From assembly GCF_030929615.1 (NCBI RefSeq), contig NZ_JAVFVU010000006.1, positions 124,001 to 188,000 of the forward strand: a stretch of 64,000 bases of DNA, given 5' to 3'. The notes under the pieces are model-generated. The model saw nothing but the letters and a program-made list of their open reading frames with translations. It was not told where the DNA came from and did not search any database. Made by a program: the position numbers and the translations under genes. This stretch comes from Dyadobacter sp. LHD-138 (GTDB taxonomy: Bacteria; Bacteroidota; Bacteroidia; Cytophagales; Spirosomataceae). This document shows, piece after piece, positions 15,752-26,200 of this stretch. Every line of letters begins with the position of its first letter. The first letter of the stretch is position 1.

Positions 15752-16471
15752 ATGGGAAATGAAGTAATTTTACCTGACGAACATTCAGAAAATTTAAAAA
15801 CCGGGGTTTTTAAGGGTGATCCGCTATGGGATTCACTCAAAGAAGGAAGCAACAGCGCTTTTGAAAAAATATTCAGACTTTATTACCCTGCGCTGCTTAA
15901 CTACGGTCTTCGATTTCATAAAGATGAGGAAGAAATCAAGGATTGTATCCAGATCCTTTTTCTGAATATCTGGGAAAGAAAACAGTTTCTGGCCGCATCC
16001 GAATCGGTTAAAAGTTATCTTCTCGCCTCTCTGCGGAGATTAATCCTGAAAAGAAAAAAACAGGAACCTTCTTTTGTAGAGCTGGATTCCGACGGATCCG
16101 ACACCGACAAAGAATATTCCGGTTTTAATATCGAGTTATCGGTTGAAGTCAAAATAATTCAGGACCAGACACTCCGGGAAAATATTTCCATCCTGCAAAA
16201 TGCCATACAAAACCTGCCCGATCGCCAGAAAGAAGCACTGTATCTGAAATTTTATAATGAGCAGTCTTTCGGTGATATAGCGGTGGTAATGAGCATCTCT
16301 ACGAGAGCCGTTTACAAGCTGATTTACAAAGCATTGGATGCACTTAACCGTGAACTGGCACCGCAAACAAAGAATGTCCCTTTTGTCATCAGCATTTTTC
16401 TTTCGCTTCTTTTTTCAACGCCTCCCGAGCTTACCGCAAAGGCCGGACCGCTTGCTTCACTTTTAGAATAA
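15752..16471 (+). CDS. ECF-type RNA polymerase sigma factor
   Basis: A 239-residue sigma-70 family protein. Region 2 lies at about 40-105 (FEKIFRLYYPALLNYGLRFHKDEEEIKDCIQILFLNIWERK). Region 4 lies at about 150-205 (LQNAIQNLPDRQKEALYLKFYNEQSFGDIAVVMSISTRAVYKLIYKALDALN). Unusually, the C terminus continues with a hydrophobic stretch, VPFVISIFLSLLFS, that could lie on or in the membrane. The gene precedes fecR and a SusC with an STN domain, the arrangement of Bacteroidota trans-envelope signalling, where the receptor, anti-sigma factor and sigma factor report substrate arrival. It should direct transcription of the susCD genes downstream. Confidence 0.92.
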   Translation: MGNEVILPDEHSENLKTGVFKGDPLWDSLKEGSNSAFEKIFRLYYPALLNYGLRFHKDEEEIKDCIQILFLNIWERKQFLAASESVKSYLLASLRRLILKRKKQEPSFVELDSDGSDTDKEYSGFNIELSVEVKIIQDQTLRENISILQNAIQNLPDRQKEALYLKFYNEQSFGDIAVVMSISTRAVYKLIYKALDALNRELAPQTKNVPFVISIFLSLLFSTPPELTAKAGPLASLLE

Positions 16472-16485
16472 TTTATTTCATATAG

Positions 16486-16510
16486 TAACTGATTAATTAT
16501 TAATCAGTTA
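16486..16510. promoter_or_regulatory. 25-nt perfect palindrome between the sigma and fecR genes
   Basis: TAACTGATTAAT and its exact complement ATTAATCAGTTA flank a single central T, 15 bp after the sigma-factor stop codon. No T-tract follows, so it is a poor terminator. It could be a DNA-binding site or an RNA hairpin that sets the sigma/anti-sigma ratio. Confidence 0.45.
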
Positions 16511-16618
16511 CAACATCTTTCGCATTATTTATAATAAATTCAAGAAAAAAAATAACAAACAGAGGGTCACTTAGCGATTGTTCGAGCTCTATTTGGATAA
16601 AGAACTAAGCTAACAAAA

Positions 16619-17674
16619 GTGGAAGAGCAGAAATACAAACATTTTAAATGTAACGATTTCGTGCTGGATGATGATTTCAGGGCATGGCTTGACGGCCAGG
16701 CACCGGAAAAAAATCACCTTTGGGAATCGTGGCTATTGGCCAATCCTGCGGGCAGGATCGAAGCCGAAAAAGCAAAAACGGTTATTTATGCACTTCAAAT
16801 TAAAGGGAAAAAGCCCGAAACCGAGGACGTTGACCAGCAATGGAAAAGGCTTGAAACCGCTATGGCCACGGTTAAACCATTGACTTCTGAAAGCAAAGAG
16901 ATCACCTACGGCAGAATTTTCACGGTTTTAAAATGGATGGCCGCGGCATCCATCGTATTGGCAGTCATTTTCGCAACGGACCGTTATCTGCTTTCGGGCC
17001 GGCATCATACCGCACTGGCACCTGTTGAGCAAAGATCAGACAATGGTCAGCAGCGCGACATCATACTTCCCGACGGTACGCGTGTTAAACTGAATGCGGG
17101 CTCTGTGGTGTCCTACCCTGCCCAATTTGCCGATAACCTTCGAGAGATTACGCTGACAGGAGAGGCATTTTTTCAGGTTGTGGCTATGAAAAATGCTCCT
17201 TTTATTATTCATACCGGTAAGGTCACTACCAAAGTGCTTGGCACCTCCTTTAACGTACGGGCTTATCCTGAAACGGACGACGTTCAGGTTGCCGTGGTAG
17301 AAGGGACGGTAAAAGTAAGCGCAGAGATTTCCTCTCTGAAACAAAAAAACAGTGTCTGTCTTACCAAAAGTGAGATGGCTACTTTCGAAAAAAAACGCCA
17401 GGCATTAACGATCAGTCCCTACGACGAGGCCGAGCAAATCGGATGGAAAGATGGTGTTTTATACCTCGAAAAATCCGATTTCGCCAGCACAATCATCAAA
17501 CTTGAACGATGGTATGGTGTCAAAATCAACATTAACAAAGATTTGAAACCCGATCCAACGTGGCGATTCAGCGGAAGTTTCCACAACAAACCGTTGGGTT
17601 ACATCCTCAACGTCATGCGTTACCCCAACCGCTTCTCTTATTCAATTCACGCAGACATTGTTAACATTCAATAA
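16619..17674 (+). CDS. FecR-family anti-sigma factor with DUF4974
   Basis: A 351-residue single-pass membrane protein. A cytoplasmic N-terminal anti-sigma part (about 1-95, with DDDFRAWLDGQAPEKNHLWESWL) precedes a membrane helix (about 98-120, LKWMAAASIVLAVIFATDRYLL). The periplasmic FecR domain (DIILPDGTRVKLNAGSVVSYP, GEAFFQV, FIIHTGKVTTKVLGTSFNVRAY) and a C-terminal DUF4974 domain (GVLYLEKSDFASTIIKLERWYGV to the end) follow. The start is the GTG at 16619; no nearby ATG gives a full-length protein. It should hold the ECF sigma factor until the STN domain of the following SusC signals through the periplasm. Confidence 0.9.
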   Translation: MEEQKYKHFKCNDFVLDDDFRAWLDGQAPEKNHLWESWLLANPAGRIEAEKAKTVIYALQIKGKKPETEDVDQQWKRLETAMATVKPLTSESKEITYGRIFTVLKWMAAASIVLAVIFATDRYLLSGRHHTALAPVEQRSDNGQQRDIILPDGTRVKLNAGSVVSYPAQFADNLREITLTGEAFFQVVAMKNAPFIIHTGKVTTKVLGTSFNVRAYPETDDVQVAVVEGTVKVSAEISSLKQKNSVCLTKSEMATFEKKRQALTISPYDEAEQIGWKDGVLYLEKSDFASTIIKLERWYGVKININKDLKPDPTWRFSGSFHNKPLGYILNVMRYPNRFSYSIHADIVNIQ

Positions 17675-17709
17675 TATTGAAAGAAATGGGTTCCGATACA
17701 AGCTAAAAA

Positions 17710-17736
17710 AACCGGTAATCAAATAGATTACCGGTT
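17710..17736 (+). promoter_or_regulatory. Hairpin upstream of susC1
   Basis: AACCGGTAATC and GATTACCGGTT form an 11-bp stem around AAATA, between fecR and the first susC. No T-run follows, so it may be an RNA-stability or attenuation element that separates expression of the regulators from the transport genes. Confidence 0.4.
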
Positions 17737-17831
17737 CAGTTGTGTGGCCTTACCGTGCATAAGAGTTGGCGCTCAATCAGGTTACGGTAAAGGCCAAGTG
17801 TAATGAATGTCAATTCAAAACCTTCAAAAAT

Positions 17832-20800
17832 ATGGAATTTAAACTACTACAACAAATTGTAGCAATGTCCAGGTATGCAGTAATCGGCATGGTTTTACAA
17901 TGCCTGTTTGCCGGGCTCCTGTCAGCCACCGACAGTAGTGCCCAGGAACAGAGTATTGAAAAAATCTACATATCCATTAACCTCCGGGATGTTCCCCTGG
18001 AGGACGCCTTTGTTGTCATCAACGAAAAGACAAAATTCAATTTTCAGTACGATCAAAAGCTCGTTCAGGACAAAAAACTTGACCTGAACTTCGCCGAAGC
18101 AAGTATCGGAAAACTCTTGCGTCATATTTCCAGGGAAGCAAACCTAAGCTTTAGCAGGGTCAATGAAACGATCTACGTTTCTACTGCGAAAAAACAGACA
18201 GTAACCGAGACGATCAATACTGCCAGTACCGCAACAGCCTCGCTTTCCGGGAAATCGGATATGTCTGCATCTTCCGTTGAAGATTATCATGCTAACCATT
18301 TGAAACAGGTTGTTTCAAATGGACTTTCTGCCATGGCCATAACCCTATCTGGTGTCATAAAAGGTGATAACGGTGAAGTGCTTCCGGGTGTAAACGTAGT
18401 TGAAAAGGGTACGGTCAACGGGCTTTCCACGGATGTAGATGGAAAATATAAGATCACCGTTGCCGGCAACAGTTCTGTACTGGTTTATAGTTACATTGGT
18501 TATATCTCACAAGAAATTCAGGTGGGCGGAAGAAGGTCCATTGATATAAAACTGGTTTCGGAGAACAAGTCGCTTGAAGAGGTAGTGGTGGTCGGGTATG
18601 GTACCCAACGCAAGGAAAGTGTGGTCGGCGCGATTACCCAGGTTGACAACAAAGCACTGATGCGCTCGGGGACCTCGAACGTTACCAACGCCATAGCGGG
18701 TAAACTTTCAGGTGTTTTCACGATGCAGAAAAATGGTGAACCCGGAAATGATCACTCAGATATCGTCATCAGAGGCCTTTCAAGCTGGAACGGATCTCAG
18801 CCGCTTGTTATGGTTGATGGTGTGGAAAGAGATTTCAAAGACATGGACCCGAATGAAATTGCAACGATTTCGGTCCTTAAAGACGCCTCCGCGACAGCAG
18901 TTTTCGGTGCAAAAGGAGCGAACGGGGTTATTATCGTAACAACAAAAAGAGGGACGATCGGAAAACCAAAACTGGACTTCACCGCTTCCTATGGTCTGGC
19001 AAAGGCAACGCGGATACCCGATCACATCAGCTCTTACAGAACGATGTCAATGTACAATATTGCATTGATGAACGGACAGCAGTTTACTGACCTGATCCCT
19101 CAAAATGCACTGAATGAATATAAAAATCCGACGACTCCCCTCAACGGCCTTAGATATCCGGATGTGAACTGGTTTAAAGTCATGACAAAACCTTTCGCAG
19201 CCAACGCCAATGCCAATTTTAACGTATCCGGTGGCACCCATTTCATTAAATATTTTGCGTCCATCGGTTATGCGCACCAGGGAGACTTTTTCAAAGCATA
19301 CAATGAAGGTTATGATGACACACGATATTGGTATAACCGTTTTAACTACCGTACCAATATTGATTTTAACCTGACGAAAAGCACCACATTATCGCTGAAT
19401 GTCGGCGGTGAAACAGGCGTAAAAAACCAACCTAACGCCGCTCCATGGCGAAATCTTTATTCAACCGGCCCGTCACGTTATCCTGCTTACTTCCCCGCCT
19501 GGGTTCTTGATCAGGTTCCGGACCCGGATTATCCCAACGACCGAGGAGAGAGGCTGGTGATGAATTTCGGCGAATTTACCGGTAATCCGTACACATCCAT
19601 GAACCAGGGTTCATTTAACCGATATCTGGAATCCAAGCTTTTCACCGACTTGATCCTCGATCAGAAGCTCGAAGGTGTTACAAAAGGATTATCAATGAGA
19701 GGCAAGGTTTCTATGAGTACCTATTACAAAAACAGGTCATTAACAGCCAGTTATTCCTTTCCTGAGTACCAATTGAATTATGATAAAATCGGAACAGAGG
19801 AAAATCCCTGGTTCCGAAATGGTCAGGGCAATGAAGTATTTCAGCAAAGTCCGCTGGATATCAACGTCGGAGAGCTGGAAGGCGGCTACTACAAAGATCT
19901 TTATTACGAGTTCTCGCTAAACTACAACCGCGCATTTGGAAAGCATAATGTGTCCGGACTGGCCTTGGTAAATCGCCAGCAAAAAGACAAAACCATTGAA
20001 TTTCCCTATTACAACCAGGGACTTGTTAGCCGCGCCACCTATGATTATGCCGGAAAATACATGCTGGAAGTAAACGTGGGATACACCGGTTCGGAGCGGT
20101 TTGCACCGGGGAAACGTTACGGATTTTTCCCCTCCGGAGCCGCAGGGTGGCTTATCTCAGAGGAGAACTTCATGAAAAACCGTGCACCCTGGATCAGCAA
20201 ACTCAAACTCCGTTATTCCGATGGAAAAGTCGGTAGCGACATCGCGGATAACCGGTGGCTATATCTAAGTGATTATTTTAAAGACAACGCAGGTTATATC
20301 CGCGAAGATCTTGGCCCAAACCTGTATTCTCAGTGGGAAGAAGCCAGAAAAAGAGATTTGGGAATTGAACTCGGACTTTGGAACGACAGCTTTACATTTA
20401 GTGTCGACTTTTTTGACGAGCAGCGTAAAAAAATGCTTCTTAACCCGCAAAGTGTAACCATGCTTGTGGGCAACTCGTTTAAAGAACTTAACCTGGGGAG
20501 ATTAAAAAAACATGGCATCGAACTCGAAGCGGAGTACCGGAAAAATACAGCCATCGGGTTTAATTATTTTGTAAAAGGCATCTTTGGATTCAATGAAAAC
20601 CGGATTCTTTTCAAGGACGATCTGCCCTATGCCTTCGATTATCAGAAAGCAGCAAACAAGCCACTGGGTGCTCAGCTGAGCGGTGTTGAATTGACAGGAA
20701 CTGGCTATTTTACCTCCGTTGATGATATTCATAACAATGTTTCTCCTATTGATCTGAACAAACTGAACGTCGGAGATTACAAATACCTCGATTACAATTC

Positions 20801-21374
20801 GGATGGCAAGATCACGAATCTTGACAAATACCCTATTCCGGGTTCCGAGTATCCCTCCACAACTTATTCATTTTCGGCAGGGTTTTCCTACAAAAAGTTC
20901 GATTTCAACTTCATGCTTCAGGGCGTTGTAGGAAAATATGTCGAGTTCAATCAGCCATACGAAGTTGAATTTATCAAGGGCGACTGGCGCGTGCACGCTT
21001 CCCAGCTTGATTATTGGACACCCACAAACCCAGGTGCCGGACACGCAACGCTTCATTATTCCAACGGCGGTAGTACAGACAACCTTTTCTGGGGAGGCGG
21101 TGAAGCCGACAGAGGTTTCGACATTATGGTTAAAGACCGTTTCTGGAGAAATGCAAGTTTTCTTAAAGTAAGAGAAGTTTATGCGGCCTACAATTTCAGC
21201 TCCAAACTACTGAAAAGAGTCATTGGCACCTCTAACCTTGTCTTTTTCGTGACCGGAAATAACCTTTTCACTTTCACCAAACTCATTGAAGGTGACCCGG
21301 ATAGCAAGGATTTCAACCAGGGATTCTATCCACAGATGTCCAGTATTAAGTTCGCCATTAAAGCGGCATTTTAA
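17832..21374 (+). CDS. SusC/RagA-family TonB-dependent transporter with STN signalling domain
   Basis: A protein of 1180 residues from the ATG at 17832 (the frame opens at 17766, but the signal peptide begins here and ends SSAQ). Domains in order: STN (about 48-115, ISINLRDVPLEDAFVVINEKTKFNFQYDQ), which contacts FecR; a carboxypeptidase-D-like fold (about 170-260, GVIKGDNGEVLPGVNVVEKGTVNGLSTDVDGKYKI); the SusC signature VVVGYGTQRKESVVGAIT; a plug with LSGVFTMQ and KDASATAVFGAKGANGVIIVTTKRG; and a large barrel. It imports a bulky nutrient through the outer membrane with its SusD partner. The STN domain and the sigma/FecR genes upstream mark it as the sensor of this locus. It ends directly at the susD gene. 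Confidence 0.95.
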   Translation: MEFKLLQQIVAMSRYAVIGMVLQCLFAGLLSATDSSAQEQSIEKIYISINLRDVPLEDAFVVINEKTKFNFQYDQKLVQDKKLDLNFAEASIGKLLRHISREANLSFSRVNETIYVSTAKKQTVTETINTASTATASLSGKSDMSASSVEDYHANHLKQVVSNGLSAMAITLSGVIKGDNGEVLPGVNVVEKGTVNGLSTDVDGKYKITVAGNSSVLVYSYIGYISQEIQVGGRRSIDIKLVSENKSLEEVVVVGYGTQRKESVVGAITQVDNKALMRSGTSNVTNAIAGKLSGVFTMQKNGEPGNDHSDIVIRGLSSWNGSQPLVMVDGVERDFKDMDPNEIATISVLKDASATAVFGAKGANGVIIVTTKRGTIGKPKLDFTASYGLAKATRIPDHISSYRTMSMYNIALMNGQQFTDLIPQNALNEYKNPTTPLNGLRYPDVNWFKVMTKPFAANANANFNVSGGTHFIKYFASIGYAHQGDFFKAYNEGYDDTRYWYNRFNYRTNIDFNLTKSTTLSLNVGGETGVKNQPNAAPWRNLYSTGPSRYPAYFPAWVLDQVPDPDYPNDRGERLVMNFGEFTGNPYTSMNQGSFNRYLESKLFTDLILDQKLEGVTKGLSMRGKVSMSTYYKNRSLTASYSFPEYQLNYDKIGTEENPWFRNGQGNEVFQQSPLDINVGELEGGYYKDLYYEFSLNYNRAFGKHNVSGLALVNRQQKDKTIEFPYYNQGLVSRATYDYAGKYMLEVNVGYTGSERFAPGKRYGFFPSGAAGWLISEENFMKNRAPWISKLKLRYSDGKVGSDIADNRWLYLSDYFKDNAGYIREDLGPNLYSQWEEARKRDLGIELGLWNDSFTFSVDFFDEQRKKMLLNPQSVTMLVGNSFKELNLGRLKKHGIELEAEYRKNTAIGFNYFVKGIFGFNENRILFKDDLPYAFDYQKAANKPLGAQLSGVELTGTGYFTSVDDIHNNVSPIDLNKLNVGDYKYLDYNSDGKITNLDKYPIPGSEYPSTTYSFSAGFSYKKFDFNFMLQGVVGKYVEFNQPYEVEFIKGDWRVHASQLDYWTPTNPGAGHATLHYSNGGSTDNLFWGGGEADRGFDIMVKDRFWRNASFLKVREVYAAYNFSSKLLKRVIGTSNLVFFVTGNNLFTFTKLIEGDPDSKDFNQGFYPQMSSIKFAIKAAF

Positions 21375-21392
21375 ATGCTAAATCTCATTACA

Positions 21393-23240
21393 ATGAAAAA
21401 ATATATTTCGATACTGCTGTCAACGGCAATGCTCGGTTTGGTACTGACTTCCTGCGTGGAAGATTACCTGAACAAAGCCCCGGAATCAGGTCTGACAACC
21501 GAAGACGTATTCTCTAAATACGAAAACTTCAAAAAGTTTTTCGACTCCATTTACGAGGGCAATAAAAAAGACGGTGATACCTGGCGGGCCTATAATATAA
21601 AAAATGGTTATCCGCTTTATTTCGAATTCTGGGATCAAAAATACACCTTGGAGTCGCTCACAGACATGAGCGACATGGGGCGTGTGATGGACGCGCAGGT
21701 TATAAAAAGCGGCCAGATCTCAGCAATCATCAATAAAATGACCTACGATCCGCAGAGACGCCCGATTCTGGGTTCAATGTTTTCCATCATCAGGATCTGT
21801 AATATTACTTTGAAAAACATTGGTGCGCTCAAAGATGTAAATCAGGTGGATATCAATGATTTTAAAGGTCAGGCGCATTTTATCCGCGCATTTGCACATT
21901 TTGAGCTGTTCCGTCTCTGGGGCCCTATGCCTTATTTGAATACGGTGATCGGCCCGGATGATGCATGGGATATTGCAAGGTTATCCAAACACGAAACCCT
22001 TGTACGTATTGCAGCGGATATGGATAGTGCCGCAACCTTTTTTGCCCAGGCTGACCTGATGCGCAGAGATCCGGGACCAGGCGTGGCAGGGCATTTAAAT
22101 AATCCCGAGCAAAAACGGCCAACGGGTGTTGCAGCCAAAGCATACAAGGCACGCGCACTTTTGTATGCTGCTAGTCCGCTCAACAACGAACGGGGCGCAG
22201 CCGATTGGGAAGAAGCTGCCAAGGCAAACTGGGAAGCTATCCAGATCGCCGAGAAAAGCGGATACGATCTGCTGTCTCTGGCAGATTACAAGAAAAATTA
22301 CATCGGAACCACCTATTCCAACGAGCAGCTATGGGCCTGGTATGCAGGAACAAAAGCGTACAACGCGGGGGATCTCAATACCCAGATGAATGGTGTTTTC
22401 GGAGGCGGCAAAACGGGTTGGTCGGGTGAATGCCCCACACAAAATACCGTTGATAAATTTGAAACGAAATGGGGCGAACCACTCAATACCGCTGCTGACA
22501 GACAAGCTGCCGCCGCTGCCGGCCATTACAATGAACAGGATCCTTACAAAGACCGTGACCCAAGATTCTATATCGATATTATTTATAACACGGCCCCCAT
22601 TCCTGGTTACTCAACGGCAAAAATTTACTACGAGACCAACAACGGTGCCGCCGTTTACGCCCAGCTTTTGGATCCGTCCTATGCAGGCATTACACGTACA
22701 GGTTACTATGAAAGAAAAACCTGGGGAGAGCAAAGTGTAAACAACAAAACGACGCCGCAGTATACTGACCCGCTGATCAGGCTCGGAGAGTTATATCTGA
22801 ATTATGCCGAGGCCGCCAATGAAGCTTATGGTCCAAATGGTATGGCTCCCGGAGCCACCGCTTCCGCTTTACAGGCATTGAACAAAATAAGGACCCGAGC
22901 GGGAATGCCTAATGTACTTCAGGCTTATAGTCTCTCAAAAGACAAGTTACGTGAGCGGATCAAAAATGAACGTACCATTGAATTATGCTTTGAAGGCAGC
23001 CACTATTACCACGACATACGCCGCTGGAAAGACGCTCCGCAAGTAATGGGCGGGCCTTTGTACCGTGTGGATATTGAGAAAGTTCCGGTAAGTACCACCT
23101 ACCCGACGGGTTATAAATATACCCGCATGCCCATGTCCGCTGATCGCCAGACACGGTGGAAAGACGCCATGTATTACCTGCCGTTTAATACGGAAGACAT
23201 GTACAAGATGAAAAACTTTGTTTCCAATGAATTGTGGTAG
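21393..23240 (+). CDS. SusD/RagB-family outer-membrane lipoprotein (first pair)
   Basis: A protein of 615 residues from the ATG at 21393, the second ATG after the susC1 stop; MKKYISILLSTAMLGLVLTSC is a lipoprotein signal peptide with the lipobox LTSC. SusD features follow: EDYLNKAPESGLTTEDVF, FKGQAHFIRAFAHFELFRLWGPMPYL (a TPR-like helix that forms the lid contact), LGELYLNYAEAANEAYG, and the C-terminal RIKNERTIELCFEGSHYYHDIRRWKDA and YYLPFNTEDMYKM. SusD proteins bind the nutrient at the cell surface and close over the SusC barrel. It is the partner of the preceding SusC. Confidence 0.94.
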   Translation: MKKYISILLSTAMLGLVLTSCVEDYLNKAPESGLTTEDVFSKYENFKKFFDSIYEGNKKDGDTWRAYNIKNGYPLYFEFWDQKYTLESLTDMSDMGRVMDAQVIKSGQISAIINKMTYDPQRRPILGSMFSIIRICNITLKNIGALKDVNQVDINDFKGQAHFIRAFAHFELFRLWGPMPYLNTVIGPDDAWDIARLSKHETLVRIAADMDSAATFFAQADLMRRDPGPGVAGHLNNPEQKRPTGVAAKAYKARALLYAASPLNNERGAADWEEAAKANWEAIQIAEKSGYDLLSLADYKKNYIGTTYSNEQLWAWYAGTKAYNAGDLNTQMNGVFGGGKTGWSGECPTQNTVDKFETKWGEPLNTAADRQAAAAAGHYNEQDPYKDRDPRFYIDIIYNTAPIPGYSTAKIYYETNNGAAVYAQLLDPSYAGITRTGYYERKTWGEQSVNNKTTPQYTDPLIRLGELYLNYAEAANEAYGPNGMAPGATASALQALNKIRTRAGMPNVLQAYSLSKDKLRERIKNERTIELCFEGSHYYHDIRRWKDAPQVMGGPLYRVDIEKVPVSTTYPTGYKYTRMPMSADRQTRWKDAMYYLPFNTEDMYKMKNFVSNELW

Positions 23241-23264
23241 ACCAAACATTCCGAACTGACAATC

Positions 23265-26200
23265 ATGAAATTATCTACATTTCACACCCATTATATCCTT
23301 TTCAGTTTATGCCTGCTCTGCCTTTTTAAAAGTACGGTTATGCAAGCGCAGGAGGAAAAAAAACAAAAACCTGTTACTGTCAATCTGAAAGTGACGGATG
23401 AAAAAGGTGACCCGATTCCCGAGGCCATGATCATTGTAGGCGAAGGAACCATTTATGCACAAACCAATGCAAGCGGCGATTTTGATTTTGAAGCATTGCC
23501 GGAAGATTTCGTATCCATATCCTCTTATGGGTACAGTAAATCCGTTTTTCTTGTTAATGACATCATCACAAACAGCGTGATAACGCTTAAAAAGGCAAAA
23601 CCATTTGCCACTTCGGAGGACGTCATACCGATGCCATTTATGGATATCAAAAAGAGATTTGCAACGGGAAGTTATCAAACGCTTAAAACGAGTGATCTTG
23701 AAAAATACCCGACCAATGATCTTCGCAACGCTTTCTCAGGGCTTATCAACGGTCTGGAAGTGATTGAAAGAGATGGTTCCCCAGGATTGAACGCAGAAGA
23801 ACAGCTGGGCAATTTCCGGGTTACCGAAAAAATCGGATTGTCGGTAAGAGGCCGCAGCCCGATTTTCGTGATCGATGATATTCCGACCGATATCACCGAA
23901 ATGCCTATCGACCCTCAGGAAATCGAATCAGTTACAGTCATCAAGGATATCGTTGGAAAGGCCATGCTGGGTCCCCGGGGCGCTGACGGCATTATTTATA
24001 TCAAAACAAGGCGAGGGAAGGTCAACGAAAGGGTTTTGAATGTAAACGCCGAAGAGGGCGTGAGTCTCATCGATCGTTTCCCAGGCTGGGCATCCGGCAC
24101 GGATTATGCAAAACTTAACAATCTGGCAAGAAGTAACAGCGGCCTGGCGCCTCTTTACAACGAATCAGATATGGGTGCCTACGCCAAAAACGACCCTTAT
24201 GATATGTATCATCCCAATGTCGATTTTCGTAAAATGATGCTCAAAAATTCGAAATCATTCAGACGGGTAAATGTGTCATCAAGCGGTGGAAATGAAACGG
24301 TGCAGTATCATGCTTATTTAGGATACAACGGAGAAGGTGATATTTACAAAATTGGGGCAAAATCGGATTACAACCGTATTAATGTCCGTTCCAATATCGA
24401 CGTTAAAATAAATGAGCTTATTAAAATAAAATTTGATTTCTTCGGCGGGCTCAGTCTGCGTCGGTCTGCTAATTATGGCTACAACGCCAATTTCACCAGC
24501 GACGACGGCAATACCAATACCGCCCTGGATCTTATAGAATTTAATTCGGCCATTAACGATATCACCAATACGCCGCCCATCGCATTTCCCGTCTACGCCG
24601 CCTTTGGTGATAACCCGGTCGCACCCTGGTATGGTGTAAGCTCAAACTACAAAACCAATCCGATTGGAAACCTCATGCACAATGGATACTACACCGAAAC
24701 CGGCAGAACGGGTGCATCCAATATCACTTTTCAATATGATATGAAGGAACTTGTTCCCGGTTTGAAATCCAATACTTATGTCGGATTCAACGTATTCAAC
24801 AGCCTGCGTATCGGGAAGGCGGAAGATTACATTGCGTACATCCCAACACCTTCAAAAACGGCTGCCGGGCTGGACACGATCAAACTCGCCAAAGTACATG
24901 ACGGTGTGGATATGCCCGGACAGACCAAACTCCATGATTATTACTCCCAGCGTTTTGTGGTCTATGAAAACCTTACCTATGACAAAAGCTGGGATATTCA
25001 CAGTGTCCAGGCGGGACTTACCTACTATATAGGGAAATCGTCTAGAAATGGCATAGAAGAACCGCAGCGTCAGCAGAACGTTATCCTGACCGGATCTTAT
25101 TCATTTAAAGACAAATACATCTTCCAAGGGGTACTTAACTATGCCGGAACGTATAGCTTTGCCAAAGACAAACGATACGCCATGTTCCCTTCCGCTGGCC
25201 TTGGCTGGGTGATTTCAGAGGAAAATTTCATGTCCGGATTAAAGGCGGTAAATTTCCTCAAACTGCGTGTGGAAGCTGGAGTAATCGGTTATGAAAGCTT
25301 CCTGCCACCTTTTTATGACCTTGATCGCTGGGGTGTCAATTCGACAGGCTCTCCTTTTGGACCCTATTCAACGGGGCAATGGTTTGGCAGCAATACGGAC
25401 AATGCCGTTTACAGAACCTCCCCGAGCCGGATCGGAAATCCCAACCTGACCTGGGAAAAACGCAAAGAATTCAGCATCGGCGCTGACGCCTTGTTATTTA
25501 AGAGGAAACTTTCGGTTGAGATCAATTATTTCAATAACCTGCGGGACGGAATGGTGTCGCAGCTGGCCAATACCGTTCCACTTGTAGCGGGAATTTCAGG
25601 CTCCAGGCCATGGTTTAACTATAACAAAATCAAATACATCGGGCTGGAAACTGGTTTACAATATTCCGACAGGATCGGCGAGTTCAGGTTTTCGATCGGC
25701 GCCAATGCCACTTATCAAAACAGTAAGATCCTGAAATACGATGAGCCTGATTTCCGCTACGATTATCAGACACGTCTTGGCGCCCCGATCGATTCCTACT
25801 GGGGGCAAACGTATGTTGGAAACTTCGCAACAGAAGCGGAAACCAAGCTGGTTCCTCAGATCTATGATGAAGCTTTGATGGCCGGCGATTTGAAATATGA
25901 GGATAAAAACCGCGACGGCGTGGTCGATGACAATGACCAGAGCGAGATTGGCAATGTTACGCCAAGGCTGATCTATGCGCTGAACATCCGGTTGAATTTC
26001 CGAAATATTGAATTAACTGCCATCGGAAACGGACGTGCTTTTTACGACATCCCGATGACCAACAAATATTTCTGGAACGGCTGGGGTGACAATAATTACT
26101 CTGATTTTGCAAAGGATAATATCAACGGCGCCTATCCGAGAATGACCTATTACAAAGTCAACAACAACTTTATAGGCTCAAATTTCTGGCTTCGTGACGG

